A stretch of 64,000 bases of DNA, taken from assembly GCF_038806765.1 (NCBI RefSeq), contig NZ_CP152389.1, forward strand, positions 2,790,001 through 2,854,000, read 5' to 3'. Positions 8,812 to 17,170 of the stretch are shown here, one piece after another. The stretch comes from Mucilaginibacter sp. CSA2-8R. Its GTDB lineage: Bacteria > Bacteroidota > Bacteroidia > Sphingobacteriales > Sphingobacteriaceae. A model generated the notes under the pieces. The model was not told the DNA's origin and searched no databases. It saw only the letters and a program-made list of their open reading frames with translations. The position numbers were made by a program, and so were the translations under genes. Numbering within the stretch: the stretch's first letter is position 1; the number at the start of each line of letters is the position of its first letter.

Positions 8812-9333
8812 ATGGCAACTAAAATCAGATTGCAAAGACACGGTAAAAAAGGAAAACCTTTTTATTACATCGTAGTAGCCGACGCACGTGCACCACGTGA
8901 CGGTCGTTTTATTGAGCGTATTGGTTCTTATAACCCAAACACCAATCCTGCTACTATCGATATTAACTTCGACAAAACTTTTGAGTGGGTACAAAACGGT
9001 GCTCAGCCAACTGATACTTGTCGTGCTATCCTTTCTTACAAAGGCGTGTTGTACAAAAAACACTTGGCTGGCGGCGTTAAAAAAGGCGCTTTAACCCAAG
9101 AACAAGCTGATGAGAAATTCACTAACTGGTTAGACCAGAAAGATGGAAAAATCACCGGTAAAAAATCAAATTTAAGCTCTGCTAAAGACGAAGCACGTAA
9201 AACTGCTTTGGCTGCTGAAGCTAAAAAGAATGAAGAAAGAGCTGCTGCCCTTGCAGCTAAAAATGCTCCGGTAGCTGAGGAAGCTCCTGCTGCCGAAGAA
9301 ACTGAAACTGAAGCAACAGATTCAGCCGAGTAA
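8812..9333 (+). CDS. rpsP: Small ribosomal subunit protein bS16
   Basis: The N-terminal 85 residues are canonical S16 ([48 protein letters not shown]). S16 binds 16S rRNA in the body of the 30S subunit and helps its assembly. The 173-residue product is about twice the bacterial norm. The rest is a charged extension ending in an Ala/Glu-rich, probably disordered tail, as is usual in Bacteroidota. A strong promoter and a hairpin leader precede it. rimM follows 70 nt downstream, the usual partner. Confidence 0.97.
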   Translation: MATKIRLQRHGKKGKPFYYIVVADARAPRDGRFIERIGSYNPNTNPATIDINFDKTFEWVQNGAQPTDTCRAILSYKGVLYKKHLAGGVKKGALTQEQADEKFTNWLDQKDGKITGKKSNLSSAKDEARKTALAAEAKKNEERAAALAAKNAPVAEEAPAAEETETEATDSAE

Positions 9334-9349
9334 TTAAAACACTTTATTT

Positions 9350-9386
9350 AAAAAAGCGGGGCCTGTTTACAGCGCTTCGCTTTTTT
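9350..9386 (+). terminator. Terminator/attenuator between rpsP and rimM
   Basis: AAAAAAGCG (9350-9358) pairs with CGCTTTTTT (9378-9386), ending in a run of seven T. It lies before the rimM start at 9404, so it would make rimM expression lower than rpsP expression. Confidence 0.5.
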
Positions 9387-9403
9387 TGTTAATTGCCATT
9401 ACC

Positions 9404-9931
9404 ATGCACGATAATCATTTTAGAATAGGAACAATTTTAAAAACACGCGGCCTCAAAGGCGAACTTCAGGTTTATACTGATTTTGACGGATTGGACGATA
9501 TTGATTTTGATGCCGTTTTTATAGAAACTGCCGGCAAACTGGTACCCTACTTTGTTACCTCCGTTAAATATCCACAGGCTAACACTGCGTTTATGTACCT
9601 GGAAGGTGTTGATCATATTGATAAGGCTACCCCGCTGGCCAAAAGAGACGTTTACCTGCCTAATAAACTGATGCCCGAAAAAGACCCGGACGATTTTACT
9701 TTGATGGACTTAGAAGGCTTTATTGCTATTGACGAGAAACACGGCGAACTGGGCGAAATTACCGACGTAACTGAATATCCGCAACAGGTCATTGCTACGG
9801 TGCACTACCAGCATCACGAAGTGCTGTTTCCGCTTAACGCAGAATTTATTAAAGGCATCGATATTGAAGGTGGCGAAATTTACCTCGACTTGCCTGATGG
9901 CTTACTGGATGTTTATTTGGGCGGTGAGTAA
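9404..9931 (+). CDS. rimM: Ribosome maturation factor RimM
   Basis: The 175-residue protein binds S19 in the 30S head and is needed for late 16S rRNA processing. The N-terminal RimM barrel has FRIGTILKTRGLKGELQVYTDFD (residues 5-27 in outline: IGTI, G.KGE, V.TDFD). A second PRC-barrel domain covers about 95-170 (DLEGFIAIDE..GELGEITDV, then LFPLN..FIKGID). I chose the ATG at 9404 because it precedes the conserved IGTI by few residues; an upstream in-frame start at 9386 lies inside the terminator. trmD and rplS, which often follow, are absent; the next gene is on the other strand. Confidence 0.93.
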   Translation: MHDNHFRIGTILKTRGLKGELQVYTDFDGLDDIDFDAVFIETAGKLVPYFVTSVKYPQANTAFMYLEGVDHIDKATPLAKRDVYLPNKLMPEKDPDDFTLMDLEGFIAIDEKHGELGEITDVTEYPQQVIATVHYQHHEVLFPLNAEFIKGIDIEGGEIYLDLPDGLLDVYLGGE

Positions 9932-10048
9932 GAACTCAAAAAAAACATTAATTTCCATTAACTGAGCAATCAGCCTATGAGCATAAATTGTTTAGGTAAT
10001 GGAAACAGTTTTTATACTTTGTGTTTATAATTATCAAAACACTTCGTA

Positions 10049-10462
10049 TCACGCCTGTTGCTGCGGCATGCCATTAGGATCCATCCAAAAGTACTCCCAG
10101 TGGTGTCCGTCCAGGTCATCGAAGCTGTGCTGGTACATAAAACCGTAATCCGTTGCCGGATTGGGTATTGTTGCACCCACGGCTACGGCCTTATCAACCA
10201 TTTCGTTCACAGCCTCTTTGCTGTCGCAGGTTAAAGCTATTGAACACTCAATTGATTGATGCGCATTAACAATGGGTTTGGTGGTAAACGTTTTGAAAAA
10301 TTCTTCGGTAAGCAGCATTACATAAATCGTATCGCTGATCACCATGCAGGTAGCCTTATCGTTGGTAAACTGCGCATTAAACGTATACCCTAACTTCGTA
10401 AAAAATTCGATTGACCGGTTGAGATCTTTAACGCCCAGATTTATAAATACTTGAGTTGCCAT
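10049..10462 (-). CDS. VOC family (glyoxalase-fold) protein
   Basis: The 137-residue protein is one VOC module pair: ATQVFINLGVKDLNRSIEFFTKLGY at the start (first beta-alpha-beta unit) and DDLDGHHWEYFWMDP at the end, which supplies the His/Glu pair that often binds metal. Family members include glyoxalases, bleomycin-type resistance proteins and extradiol dioxygenases, and the substrate here cannot be told. Small size and absence of a signal suggest a cytoplasmic dimer. The ATG at 10462 is used because a well-spaced promoter lies just upstream, inside the longer open frame. It is a single-gene unit. Confidence 0.85.
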   Translation of the reverse strand: MATQVFINLGVKDLNRSIEFFTKLGYTFNAQFTNDKATCMVISDTIYVMLLTEEFFKTFTTKPIVNAHQSIECSIALTCDSKEAVNEMVDKAVAVGATIPNPATDYGFMYQHSFDDLDGHHWEYFWMDPNGMPQQQA

Positions 10463-10485
10463 AAGTTTGTGTTTTTTGGTATGAC

Positions 10486-10516
10486 CAAATGTAGTGCAAT
10501 AGTGCCTATTGGGCAA
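10486..10516 (-). promoter_or_regulatory. Promoter of the VOC gene
   Basis: On the minus strand a TTG (10516-10514) is followed after 20 nt by TACATTTG (10493-10486), an exact -33/-7 arrangement. The ATG lies 23 nt further on. Confidence 0.65.
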
Positions 10517-10752
10517 TGTGCATACACGACAACCTCAAGGGTAAATTGCGACTTATTTTAAAGTACCTTTTTACCAGTTGACTGACCAAGAAATTTAGAT
10601 GATATTTAGCCCCATAACTCCATTTAATAAAACATCGGCTAAACATACTCATCCGGTTTGCACATTGGTAGTTTATTATTTAAATGAATGGTTGACAAAC
10701 TGATGCTGGAGTTTGAAAATTTCATTTAAACGTTCATCAATCAAAGCAGACC

Positions 10753-11103
10753 TTATTTACCGGTGATAACTTTGCGATGCTCTGTACCCCAGGCAGCGAG
10801 GTTATTGATGATAGTACGCAAAGTAAGCCCGTACTCCGTAAGGTTATAGGTAACCGTGACTGGCTGTGTGTTTAGTACTGTACGTACCACCAGTTTATTT
10901 AATTCCAATTCCTTCAACTCTTTACTAAGCATTTTATTAGATATACCGTTTACATCGTTCAGGATATCAGAAAACCGCCTTTGGTTGTAAAAGCAGATGG
11001 ATGAAATGATAGAGATCTTCCATTTTCCGCTTAATACATCCATGGCATCATGTACGGCCATTATTTCTTTTTTGTGCCCCGGCTGGCATTCGTAGTCATT
11101 CAT
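10753..11103 (-). CDS. HxlR-family transcriptional regulator
   Basis: The 116-residue protein is a MarR-like winged helix of the HxlR type: a Cys near the N-terminus (YECQPGHK), then MDVLSGKWKISIISSI, RRFSDILNDVNGISNKMLSKELKELE and the wing with TYNLTEYG. Members act as dimeric repressors or activators that often respond to electrophiles or redox state through the N-terminal Cys. It is transcribed away from the SDR gene, and the 103-bp shared region contains inverted repeats, so control of that SDR and of itself is likely (inference). Confidence 0.92.
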   Translation of the reverse strand: MNDYECQPGHKKEIMAVHDAMDVLSGKWKISIISSICFYNQRRFSDILNDVNGISNKMLSKELKELELNKLVVRTVLNTQPVTVTYNLTEYGLTLRTIINNLAAWGTEHRKVITGK

Positions 11104-11119
11104 AAGTTACCTGGTTACT

Positions 11120-11153
11120 CAAAAGTTACTGTTACTTTTGGTTACAAAGTAAC
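11120..11153. promoter_or_regulatory. Candidate HxlR operator
   Basis: Two adjacent inverted repeats lie between the divergent hxlR-like and SDR genes: CAAAAGT-7 nt-ACTTTTG (11120-11140) and GTTAC-AAA-GTAAC (11141-11153). The unit GTTAC occurs several more times in the same 50 bp. A dimeric HxlR protein could bind here. Confidence 0.55.
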
Positions 11154-11173
11154 TAAAATAAATCAATCTGTGT

Positions 11174-11181
11174 TACGTTTG
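11174..11181 (+). promoter_or_regulatory. Putative -7 box of the SDR gene
   Basis: TACGTTTG fits TAnnTTTG exactly, 25 nt before the ATG at 11207 and about 20 nt downstream of the candidate operator. Confidence 0.5.
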
Positions 11182-11206
11182 CACTGCATTTATAACATAA
11201 TTAATC

Positions 11207-11950
11207 ATGAATTTTATCAACAAAAATGTAGTAATAACAGGCGGAACCACAGGCATCGGACTGGCTACCGCAAAAGCATTTATAAAAGCCGGCGCCAATG
11301 TTTGGATTACCGGCCGCAAAGCCGACAACCTGCAAAAAGCGGCAGACGAAATTGATAGCCCCAATTTGAAAACGATACTGTCGGACACCTCAAAGCTAAC
11401 AGACATTGCTGTTTTAGAAAAGGCAGTTGCTGATAACGGTCAGCCACTGGATGTACTGTTTTTAAACGCAGGCATTGCAACCTTTACGCCTATCGAGCAG
11501 GCTACCGAAGCCGATTTTGATGCGCAGTTTAACACCAATGTGAAAGGCCATTACTTTACCTTGCAAAAGCTGATTCCGCATTTGGCGAACGGCGCTTCTG
11601 TCATATTCACCTCTTCAACCGTTGCTACAGCAGCCAACATAGGAACCAGCGTATATTCAGCTACCAAAGGTGCCCTGAACAAAATTGCTCAAATTGCTGC
11701 CAATGAGCTGGCCGACCGAAAAATCCGCGTAAATATCGTAAGCCCTGGCCCCGTGCGAACCCCTGCATTAGATTATGTATTGCCACCGGAAGCCTTACCG
11801 CTTTTAGCAGCCGCAACTTCCATGAAACGCCTGGGCGACCCTGACGAAATAGCTCAGACCGTACTTTTCCTGGCCTCTGACCATGCCAGCTTTATTACCG
11901 GAGCCGAACTGGTAGCCGACGGTGGATATTTGACTCACGGATTAAAATAA
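11207..11950 (+). CDS. Short-chain dehydrogenase/reductase (SDR)
   Basis: The 247-residue protein is a classical SDR. The cofactor motif is GGTTGIGLATAKAF (residues 11-24), NAG appears in FLNAGIA near 90, and the catalytic set is Ser (SSTVA, near 139) with YSATK (near 151-155). The C-terminus has the usual DGGY. An Arg after the first beta strand (TGRKADN) suggests NADP(H) preference (inference). The substrate is unknown. The gene is divergent from an HxlR regulator, an arrangement common for stress-induced oxidoreductases. Confidence 0.92.
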   Translation: MNFINKNVVITGGTTGIGLATAKAFIKAGANVWITGRKADNLQKAADEIDSPNLKTILSDTSKLTDIAVLEKAVADNGQPLDVLFLNAGIATFTPIEQATEADFDAQFNTNVKGHYFTLQKLIPHLANGASVIFTSSTVATAANIGTSVYSATKGALNKIAQIAANELADRKIRVNIVSPGPVRTPALDYVLPPEALPLLAAATSMKRLGDPDEIAQTVLFLASDHASFITGAELVADGGYLTHGLK

Positions 11951-11974
11951 TTGGTGACAATTTTTCTATTAAAT

Positions 11975-12011
11975 AAAAACAGCCATTTGGTAATACCAAA
12001 TGGCTGTTTTT
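11975..12011. terminator. Bidirectional terminator
   Basis: AAAAACAGCCATTTGGT (11975-11991) pairs perfectly with 11995-12011 around an AAT loop. A/T runs at both ends make it work for both the SDR gene and the convergent kinase gene. Confidence 0.9.
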
Positions 12012-12029
12012 ATTTGTTAATTATTATTT

Positions 12030-13232
12030 TTACCAAGCTGGTAAGGTAATTGTAAAAGAGCTTCCATGGCCTAAAGTGGATGTTACCTCGAAAGACCCCT
12101 TCTTTTCGGCAACTATCTGGCGTACCAGCTGCAGACCTAAACCGTAGCCGGTTTCGCCGCCGGTACCTTGGGTTGAGATGGCTCCGTTCTCCAATATGGC
12201 ATCTATAACGTCTTTCTTCATGCCACGCCCCGAATCTTTTACCTCTATTTTAAGCAGCCGGTTTTGCTCTTCGCCCACAAGGTTGAGCTCAACGGTAACA
12301 AAGCCTCTTTTGGGCGTAAATTTGATAGCGTTAGAGACCAGGTTACCTAATATTTGCTGCAAGCCGTGTTTATTAATTGGCTGCCGTGCGGTTAACTCCG
12401 ATACATATACTTCAAAATCAATGTCTTTGTCTTTTATTTTGGGGGCAAAAAGTTGTTCAATCTTCTTTTTAAGCTGCAGCAAATTGGTTTGTCCGTCTGA
12501 AGGTGGCAATGCCCTCTTTTGTCGCTCGTTCAGCAATATCTCATCGGCAAGTTCCATTACAGATTGGCTGCTGTCTTTAATAAGTTCCAGGTAATGTAAC
12601 AACTCATTTTTATTGGCGCTTAAGCCTTCTTCGGCAGCCACCTCGGCCAAACCCTTTATGCCGCCTAAGGGTCCCCGTATGTCATGAGCCAGCATGCGCC
12701 TTTCAACCTGCAACAGCTGGATTTTATTTTCGAGTACAGCAATACGCTTTAGTTCGTCTAACCGGCTAATTACCTCGCCGGCCAGCAGTTGCAGCATATT
12801 TTTTTGCTTACGCCCCAGCACCGGGTTTTCGTCGTCTAAAACGCACAGCGCACCAATGGCAAAACCTTCCTTAGTTTTTAAGGGCACGCCATAATAATAA
12901 GATAGCGAACTGTTTTTTATATAATTTTGCTCACTAAACCGATAGTCAGATCGCAGGTCGGTTACTTCAAAGTCAGTATCTGACTTAATGGTGTACTGGC
13001 ATATAGAGTCCTCTTTATTGATACAGAACAAATCTATACCGTTCCTGCTAACGTTCCATTGCGTATCGGCATCCATTAAATTTATTAATGACATGCTTGT
13101 CCCTGTAATATGGGCAGCTAACAACGTCAGGTCAGAAAACTTATCCTGAAGAGTTTCATAGTCAATATTATAAGTAGCCAGGGCTTTTACCCTTTCCAGC
13201 TCACGTGAAACAACAGGAGTATCAATTTTCAT
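12030..13232 (-). CDS. GAF-domain sensor histidine kinase (soluble)
   Basis: The 400-residue protein has a GAF domain (about 20-165; YYGVPLKTKEGFAIGALCVLDD) and a short coiled helix. The H-box is LAHDIRGPLGGI with His near 183, an unusual DIRGPL version of the usual ELRTPL. The HATPase domain has NLVSNAIKFTP, DSGRGM and GYGLGLQL. There is no membrane segment. The ATG at 13232 is chosen over an adjacent upstream TTG. It resembles the GAF kinase at 4269-6263 but lacks PAS domains. No response regulator is next to it. Confidence 0.9.
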   Translation of the reverse strand: MKIDTPVVSRELERVKALATYNIDYETLQDKFSDLTLLAAHITGTSMSLINLMDADTQWNVSRNGIDLFCINKEDSICQYTIKSDTDFEVTDLRSDYRFSEQNYIKNSSLSYYYGVPLKTKEGFAIGALCVLDDENPVLGRKQKNMLQLLAGEVISRLDELKRIAVLENKIQLLQVERRMLAHDIRGPLGGIKGLAEVAAEEGLSANKNELLHYLELIKDSSQSVMELADEILLNERQKRALPPSDGQTNLLQLKKKIEQLFAPKIKDKDIDFEVYVSELTARQPINKHGLQQILGNLVSNAIKFTPKRGFVTVELNLVGEEQNRLLKIEVKDSGRGMKKDVIDAILENGAISTQGTGGETGYGLGLQLVRQIVAEKKGSFEVTSTLGHGSSFTITLPAW

Positions 13233-13594
13233 CAAAACAGTTTAATTTAATAGGGAATCTAACAATAGTCGTGTTACACTTATACGAAAACCTGACAATG
13301 AAGTTGCAGTAAATCTGAATGCATGCTACTTCATTGTAGCATTAGCTATCCTTTGAGTGCGCGTTAAAATGTCTTCTTTTCAATAGATTTATGCTGATGA
13401 CATGAAAGGTAGGCTGGGCACATTTGAGTGGGTGTTAAAAAAGTGGATGCATAAAAAAATATACAAACTCTTGTGAGTTTATTACACTTCTAATTACATT
13501 AGCTAACCTGTAGCTTTAGCGTTTTGCAAAGCGAGGCATCTACATCAAAACAACGCTAAAAGCTAAGCTTATCAACAAACTTTAAACCAACCAT
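13233..13594. other. Intergenic region with two inverted repeats
   Basis: This is 362 bp without a supported gene, between divergent genes. It holds a perfect 9-bp inverted repeat (CAATGAAGT, 13296-13304, with ACTTCATTG, 13328-13336) and an imperfect one, TAGCTTTAGCGTTTTG (13511-13526) against CAAAACAACGCTAAAAGCTA (13546-13565), 30 nt before the VOC gene. Both kinase and VOC promoters must lie here, but I see no clear -33/-7 pair. Confidence 0.5.
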
Positions 13595-14023
13595 ATGAGA
13601 GCAATTAACCCTTGGATCAATTTTAACGGCAATGCCGAAGAAGCATTTATTTTTTACCGGTCAGTGTTAGGCGGAGAGTTTACCAAAATTGTTCGTTTCA
13701 AAGACTTGCAAAGTGATGAGTTTACGATAAGTGAAGAGGATGCCAACAAGCTTATGTATATCAGTTTACCTGTAGGCAAAAACAATATGCTGATTGCTAA
13801 TGATGTACCAGGCTTTATGGGCCGCGTAGCTGAAAATGAAAATCGATCGAAAATACACTTAGCTGCCCAAAGCCGTGAGGAAGCCGAAAAAATATTTGCC
13901 GGACTATCAGCCGGAGGCGCTGTTGAAGGCCCGATCGGCGATAGCCCCTGGGGTACTTATGCAGGCATGTTTAGAGACAAGTATGGCATTGAGTGGATTA
14001 TAGAATTTGACCCGAACCATTGA
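13595..14023 (+). CDS. PhnB-like VOC family protein
   Basis: The 142-residue protein begins MRAINPWINFNGNAEEAFIFY, the typical start of PhnB/'3-demethylubiquinone methyltransferase-like' VOC proteins. It continues with FYRSVLGGEF and ends with DSPWGTYAGMFRDKYGIEWII. These are small cytoplasmic dimers of the glyoxalase fold; most have no proven substrate. It starts at ATG 13595 after a long leader with a possible hairpin. It is not close to the VOC protein at 10049-10462 in sequence, so the two are unlikely to be recent duplicates. Confidence 0.87.
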   Translation: MRAINPWINFNGNAEEAFIFYRSVLGGEFTKIVRFKDLQSDEFTISEEDANKLMYISLPVGKNNMLIANDVPGFMGRVAENENRSKIHLAAQSREEAEKIFAGLSAGGAVEGPIGDSPWGTYAGMFRDKYGIEWIIEFDPNH

Positions 14024-14086
14024 GGGTAAACTAGGCAAGGCCGAGAACGCTTTGTCAGTCTATTATGCAGATATTAGAAATGAGGT

Positions 14087-14122
14087 AAAACAGCCTTTCA
14101 GTTAAAACTGAGAGGCTGTTTT
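14087..14122 (+). terminator. Terminator of the PhnB-like gene
   Basis: AAAACAGCCTTTCAGT (14087-14102) pairs with ACTGAGAGGCTGTTTT (14107-14122), 16 bp with one G-U pair, and the loop is TAAA. Confidence 0.85.
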
Positions 14123-14212
14123 GCCTTTATATTATATTGAATTTCAGATAATTTACTAATGAAAAACTGCTTAAGATTACTATATTAGGACAAGTTAAAT
14201 TTCAGCAATATC

Positions 14213-16735
14213 TTGAAAAATAATTACCTTTTCCTTAGCTTGTTACTCTTGCTGCTTATAAGTGTCCCAACCCTGGTAAGTGCACAAAAAGCCGGGCAGG
14301 CACGTATCGACTCCTTGTTGGGAGTGCTTAAAACAACACGTGAAGACACATCCAAGGTGGTGCTTTTAATACGCATCGGGAACAATTATAAATTTCTGCA
14401 ATCACCAAATGCTGTCACATATTACCTGCAAAGTGTAGCACTTGCCGAAAAATTGCGGGTACCAAGGTTTATTTTTCTTACCAATGAATTAATGCGGTCA
14501 TATAGCTTCGCACAAAAGGACTATGCGGCCGCTGAAAGCTATGTTGCCCGATCACAAGCCCTGCCTGATGTCAACTTGCGTTGCCAATCTATTATTGCCG
14601 CAGGGTATGACTATTACTTGGCGGGCGATCATGATCGCGCATTTCAATACTATTTTAAAGCGCTGAAAATGCCCGGTATATCTGTAAAAAGCGCTTCGAT
14701 GGTCAATTTTTATATTGGTTCCACCTATTTTGCAAAAAGCGATACAACCGCCATACGTTATTATAAAGCAGCTCTGGCAGGTTTTACTAGAATAAATGAC
14801 CGCATCTTTATACGGCGGGTTTGCCAAAACATGGGGGGATTGTACCTATCTGTGAAGCGGGATGCCAAAACCGGTATGCGATATTTTCAGCAGGCTGTTG
14901 ATCTGAGCCGCAATCTGCCTGACGATAATTCGTCGGCGGGTTTACTTCAAAGTCTGGCCATAGTATACCAGGCAACGGGCGATACAACACGCGCCCTTAG
15001 TTATTATAATGAAGCCCTGCGAACATCAAAAAGATTAGGCGATACTGAGGGTATACTTCAGGTAATTGACCGGCTCTCCATGCTGCACTTTGCACGTAAA
15101 GATTACAATCAGGCTTTACAAGAATGCCTGGATGCCCTGCAGCTATCTGCCAAAAGTATAACTAAAAAACAATTAGAAAACCGGTACAATACCATTGCCT
15201 GGATATACCACGCAAAAAAAGATTACCAAAACGCGCTTGTTTATCTGCAAAAAATGCTGCCTACAAAAAACTTTATGGTTTTAGGAACCATGGGCAGTAT
15301 ATACCGCGATGCGCCCGATGAAGTTTTAAGAAAAGCCGGCGTTGACCCAGGTCAGCGTTACCCCCTGGCACAATCTTACCTCGAAGAGTCATTGCACTTA
15401 ATAGCTAATGTTAAAAACCGGGATTCAAGCGCCATTGTTTACAGGGATACCTATCAGGAACTGAGCCTGCTTTACGAAAAAACAAAAGATTACCCCAAAG
15501 CTTACGCCGCCTTTAACCGCTATGTTACTATTAAAGATAGCATGGTACAGGCATACAACAACCAAGAGCTGGTGAAAATTGTTACCGATTCCAAGCACTT
15601 CCATACCGAGGATTCGCTGAAGTTGCAACAGCAGAAATCAAAGGCCGAGCTTGACCGGCAAACCCTGATTGCCACACAGCAAAAACAAGCCCTGTTACTT
15701 AATCGGCAACAGCTTACCTTGGCCAATAAGGAGAAAGATCTGCAACGGCTCAATTTTTTAAAAACGCAGGCCTTTTTACAATTGGAGCAGGGCAAACGTA
15801 AAGCCAGGGAGCAGGAACTAAGTGCCGCCCGGCAGGCTCAAAAGCTAAGCGAAACCACCCTTTTGCTGCAAAAAAGTGAGATAAGCGCCCAGCAGACCCG
15901 CGGTCGTGTATTTATGGCCGGTATTGGAGGGCTTTTATTACTCTCTTTTTTTATCGGTAAAAACTATCTAAATCAGCGTAGGTCAAACCGGTTACTAACA
16001 ACAGCTAATAAAGAAATAAGCGAAGCCAATACACAGATCTCGATAGAGAAACAACGCTCGGAAAATCTGCTGCTTAATATTTTGCCTGCCGACGTGGCTG
16101 AAGAGCTTAAAGAGAAAGGAAGCGCAAACGCGCGCCTGTTTGATGAAGTAACGGTACTGTTTACAGACTTTGTAAACTTTACAACGGTTAGCCAGCAGCT
16201 CACTCCGGAAGAGTTGGTAGCCGAACTTCACTTTTGCTTTATGGCTTTTGACAAAATTATCTCAACGTTTAATATCGAAAAGATAAAAACTATCGGCGAT
16301 GCTTACCTGGCAGTAGGCGGCTTGCCAAACGCCGATCATCAGCATGCAGAGAATATAGTAAAAGCTGCATTGGAGATTGCTGCTTTTGTACGCGAGCGCA
16401 AAGCAAACTTAGGAGATAAAACATTTAATATTCGCATTGGCATCCATTCGGGCAGTGTAGTAGCCGGTATAGTGGGAGTCAAAAAATTTGCTTATGATAT
16501 TTGGGGCGATACCGTAAACACGGCAGCCCGAATGGAGCAAAATTCAGTATCCGGGAAAATTAACGTTTCTGAAAGCACCTACAATTTAGTTAAAGATACC
16601 TTCGCCTTTACTTACCGCGGCGAAATTGAGGCCAAAAATAAAGGCGCCCTAAAAATGTATTTTGTAGATCATGTTGACGCGCAAATTGCTGAAACCAAGC
16701 TGATGCCGGCGTCAGCCTTTGAATATACTGCTTAA
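14213..16735 (+). CDS. Periplasmic-TPR adenylate/guanylate cyclase (class III)
   Basis: The 840-residue protein starts at a TTG (14213) that gives a clean signal sequence (MKNNYLFLSLLLLLLISV). TPR-type repeats fill about 60-430 and a coiled coil 470-560. One membrane helix (about 563-583, VFMAGIGGLLLLSFFIGKNYL) leads to a cytoplasmic class III cyclase domain (about 640-820). Metal-binding Asp residues are in LFTDFVNFT and TIGDAYLAVGG. The purine-selecting positions are Lys (EKIKTIGD) and Asp (YDIWGD), which favour ATP. NTAARME supplies the Asn/Arg transition-state pair. It should make cAMP in response to a periplasmic protein or peptide contact (inference). A terminator follows. Confidence 0.9.
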   Translation: MKNNYLFLSLLLLLLISVPTLVSAQKAGQARIDSLLGVLKTTREDTSKVVLLIRIGNNYKFLQSPNAVTYYLQSVALAEKLRVPRFIFLTNELMRSYSFAQKDYAAAESYVARSQALPDVNLRCQSIIAAGYDYYLAGDHDRAFQYYFKALKMPGISVKSASMVNFYIGSTYFAKSDTTAIRYYKAALAGFTRINDRIFIRRVCQNMGGLYLSVKRDAKTGMRYFQQAVDLSRNLPDDNSSAGLLQSLAIVYQATGDTTRALSYYNEALRTSKRLGDTEGILQVIDRLSMLHFARKDYNQALQECLDALQLSAKSITKKQLENRYNTIAWIYHAKKDYQNALVYLQKMLPTKNFMVLGTMGSIYRDAPDEVLRKAGVDPGQRYPLAQSYLEESLHLIANVKNRDSSAIVYRDTYQELSLLYEKTKDYPKAYAAFNRYVTIKDSMVQAYNNQELVKIVTDSKHFHTEDSLKLQQQKSKAELDRQTLIATQQKQALLLNRQQLTLANKEKDLQRLNFLKTQAFLQLEQGKRKAREQELSAARQAQKLSETTLLLQKSEISAQQTRGRVFMAGIGGLLLLSFFIGKNYLNQRRSNRLLTTANKEISEANTQISIEKQRSENLLLNILPADVAEELKEKGSANARLFDEVTVLFTDFVNFTTVSQQLTPEELVAELHFCFMAFDKIISTFNIEKIKTIGDAYLAVGGLPNADHQHAENIVKAALEIAAFVRERKANLGDKTFNIRIGIHSGSVVAGIVGVKKFAYDIWGDTVNTAARMEQNSVSGKINVSESTYNLVKDTFAFTYRGEIEAKNKGALKMYFVDHVDAQIAETKLMPASAFEYTA

Positions 16736-16758
16736 AGAATAAATTCAAAATTGCTATA

Positions 16759-16800
16759 AAAAAGAAAAGCCTCAATCTTTCGACTGAGGCTTTTCTTTTT
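16759..16800. terminator. Terminator between cyclase gene and tRNA-fMet
   Basis: AAAAAGAAAAGCCTCA (16759-16774) pairs with TGAGGCTTTTCTTTTT (16785-16800) around a 10-nt loop. The T-rich right arm ends the cyclase transcript, and the A-rich left arm gives a T run for the tRNA on the minus strand. Confidence 0.88.
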
Positions 16801-16804
16801 CAGG

Positions 16805-16877
<73 letters not shown>

Positions 16878-17170
16878 CTATGCTTTGTTTTTCAACACTG
16901 CAAATATAGTAATAGTTTTGGCTTTTTTTTAATACATGAGCAGATATTTGCATGCCATAAGCATGATGTATGTGTAACCATCACATTATAAGGGTATAAA
17001 AATATAATTAAGCTACTATTATTTGTTTAACGCTGTCTCTGAACACCTTTTTTCAGATGTTATCTTGTCTTCCGATGCTCTCCTGATTGTTATTTACTGC
17101 AGCTTGAACCTATGGTTCTAAATTAGAAAATCTATCTTCACGACTTTGAATTTATAAACGGTAAAAATCA

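Noticed and set aside
9952..10005. Terminator after rimM (TTTCCATTA / TAATGGAAA)
   Set aside because: A 9-bp AT-rich stem with a 36-nt loop is too weak to call, although a T run follows.
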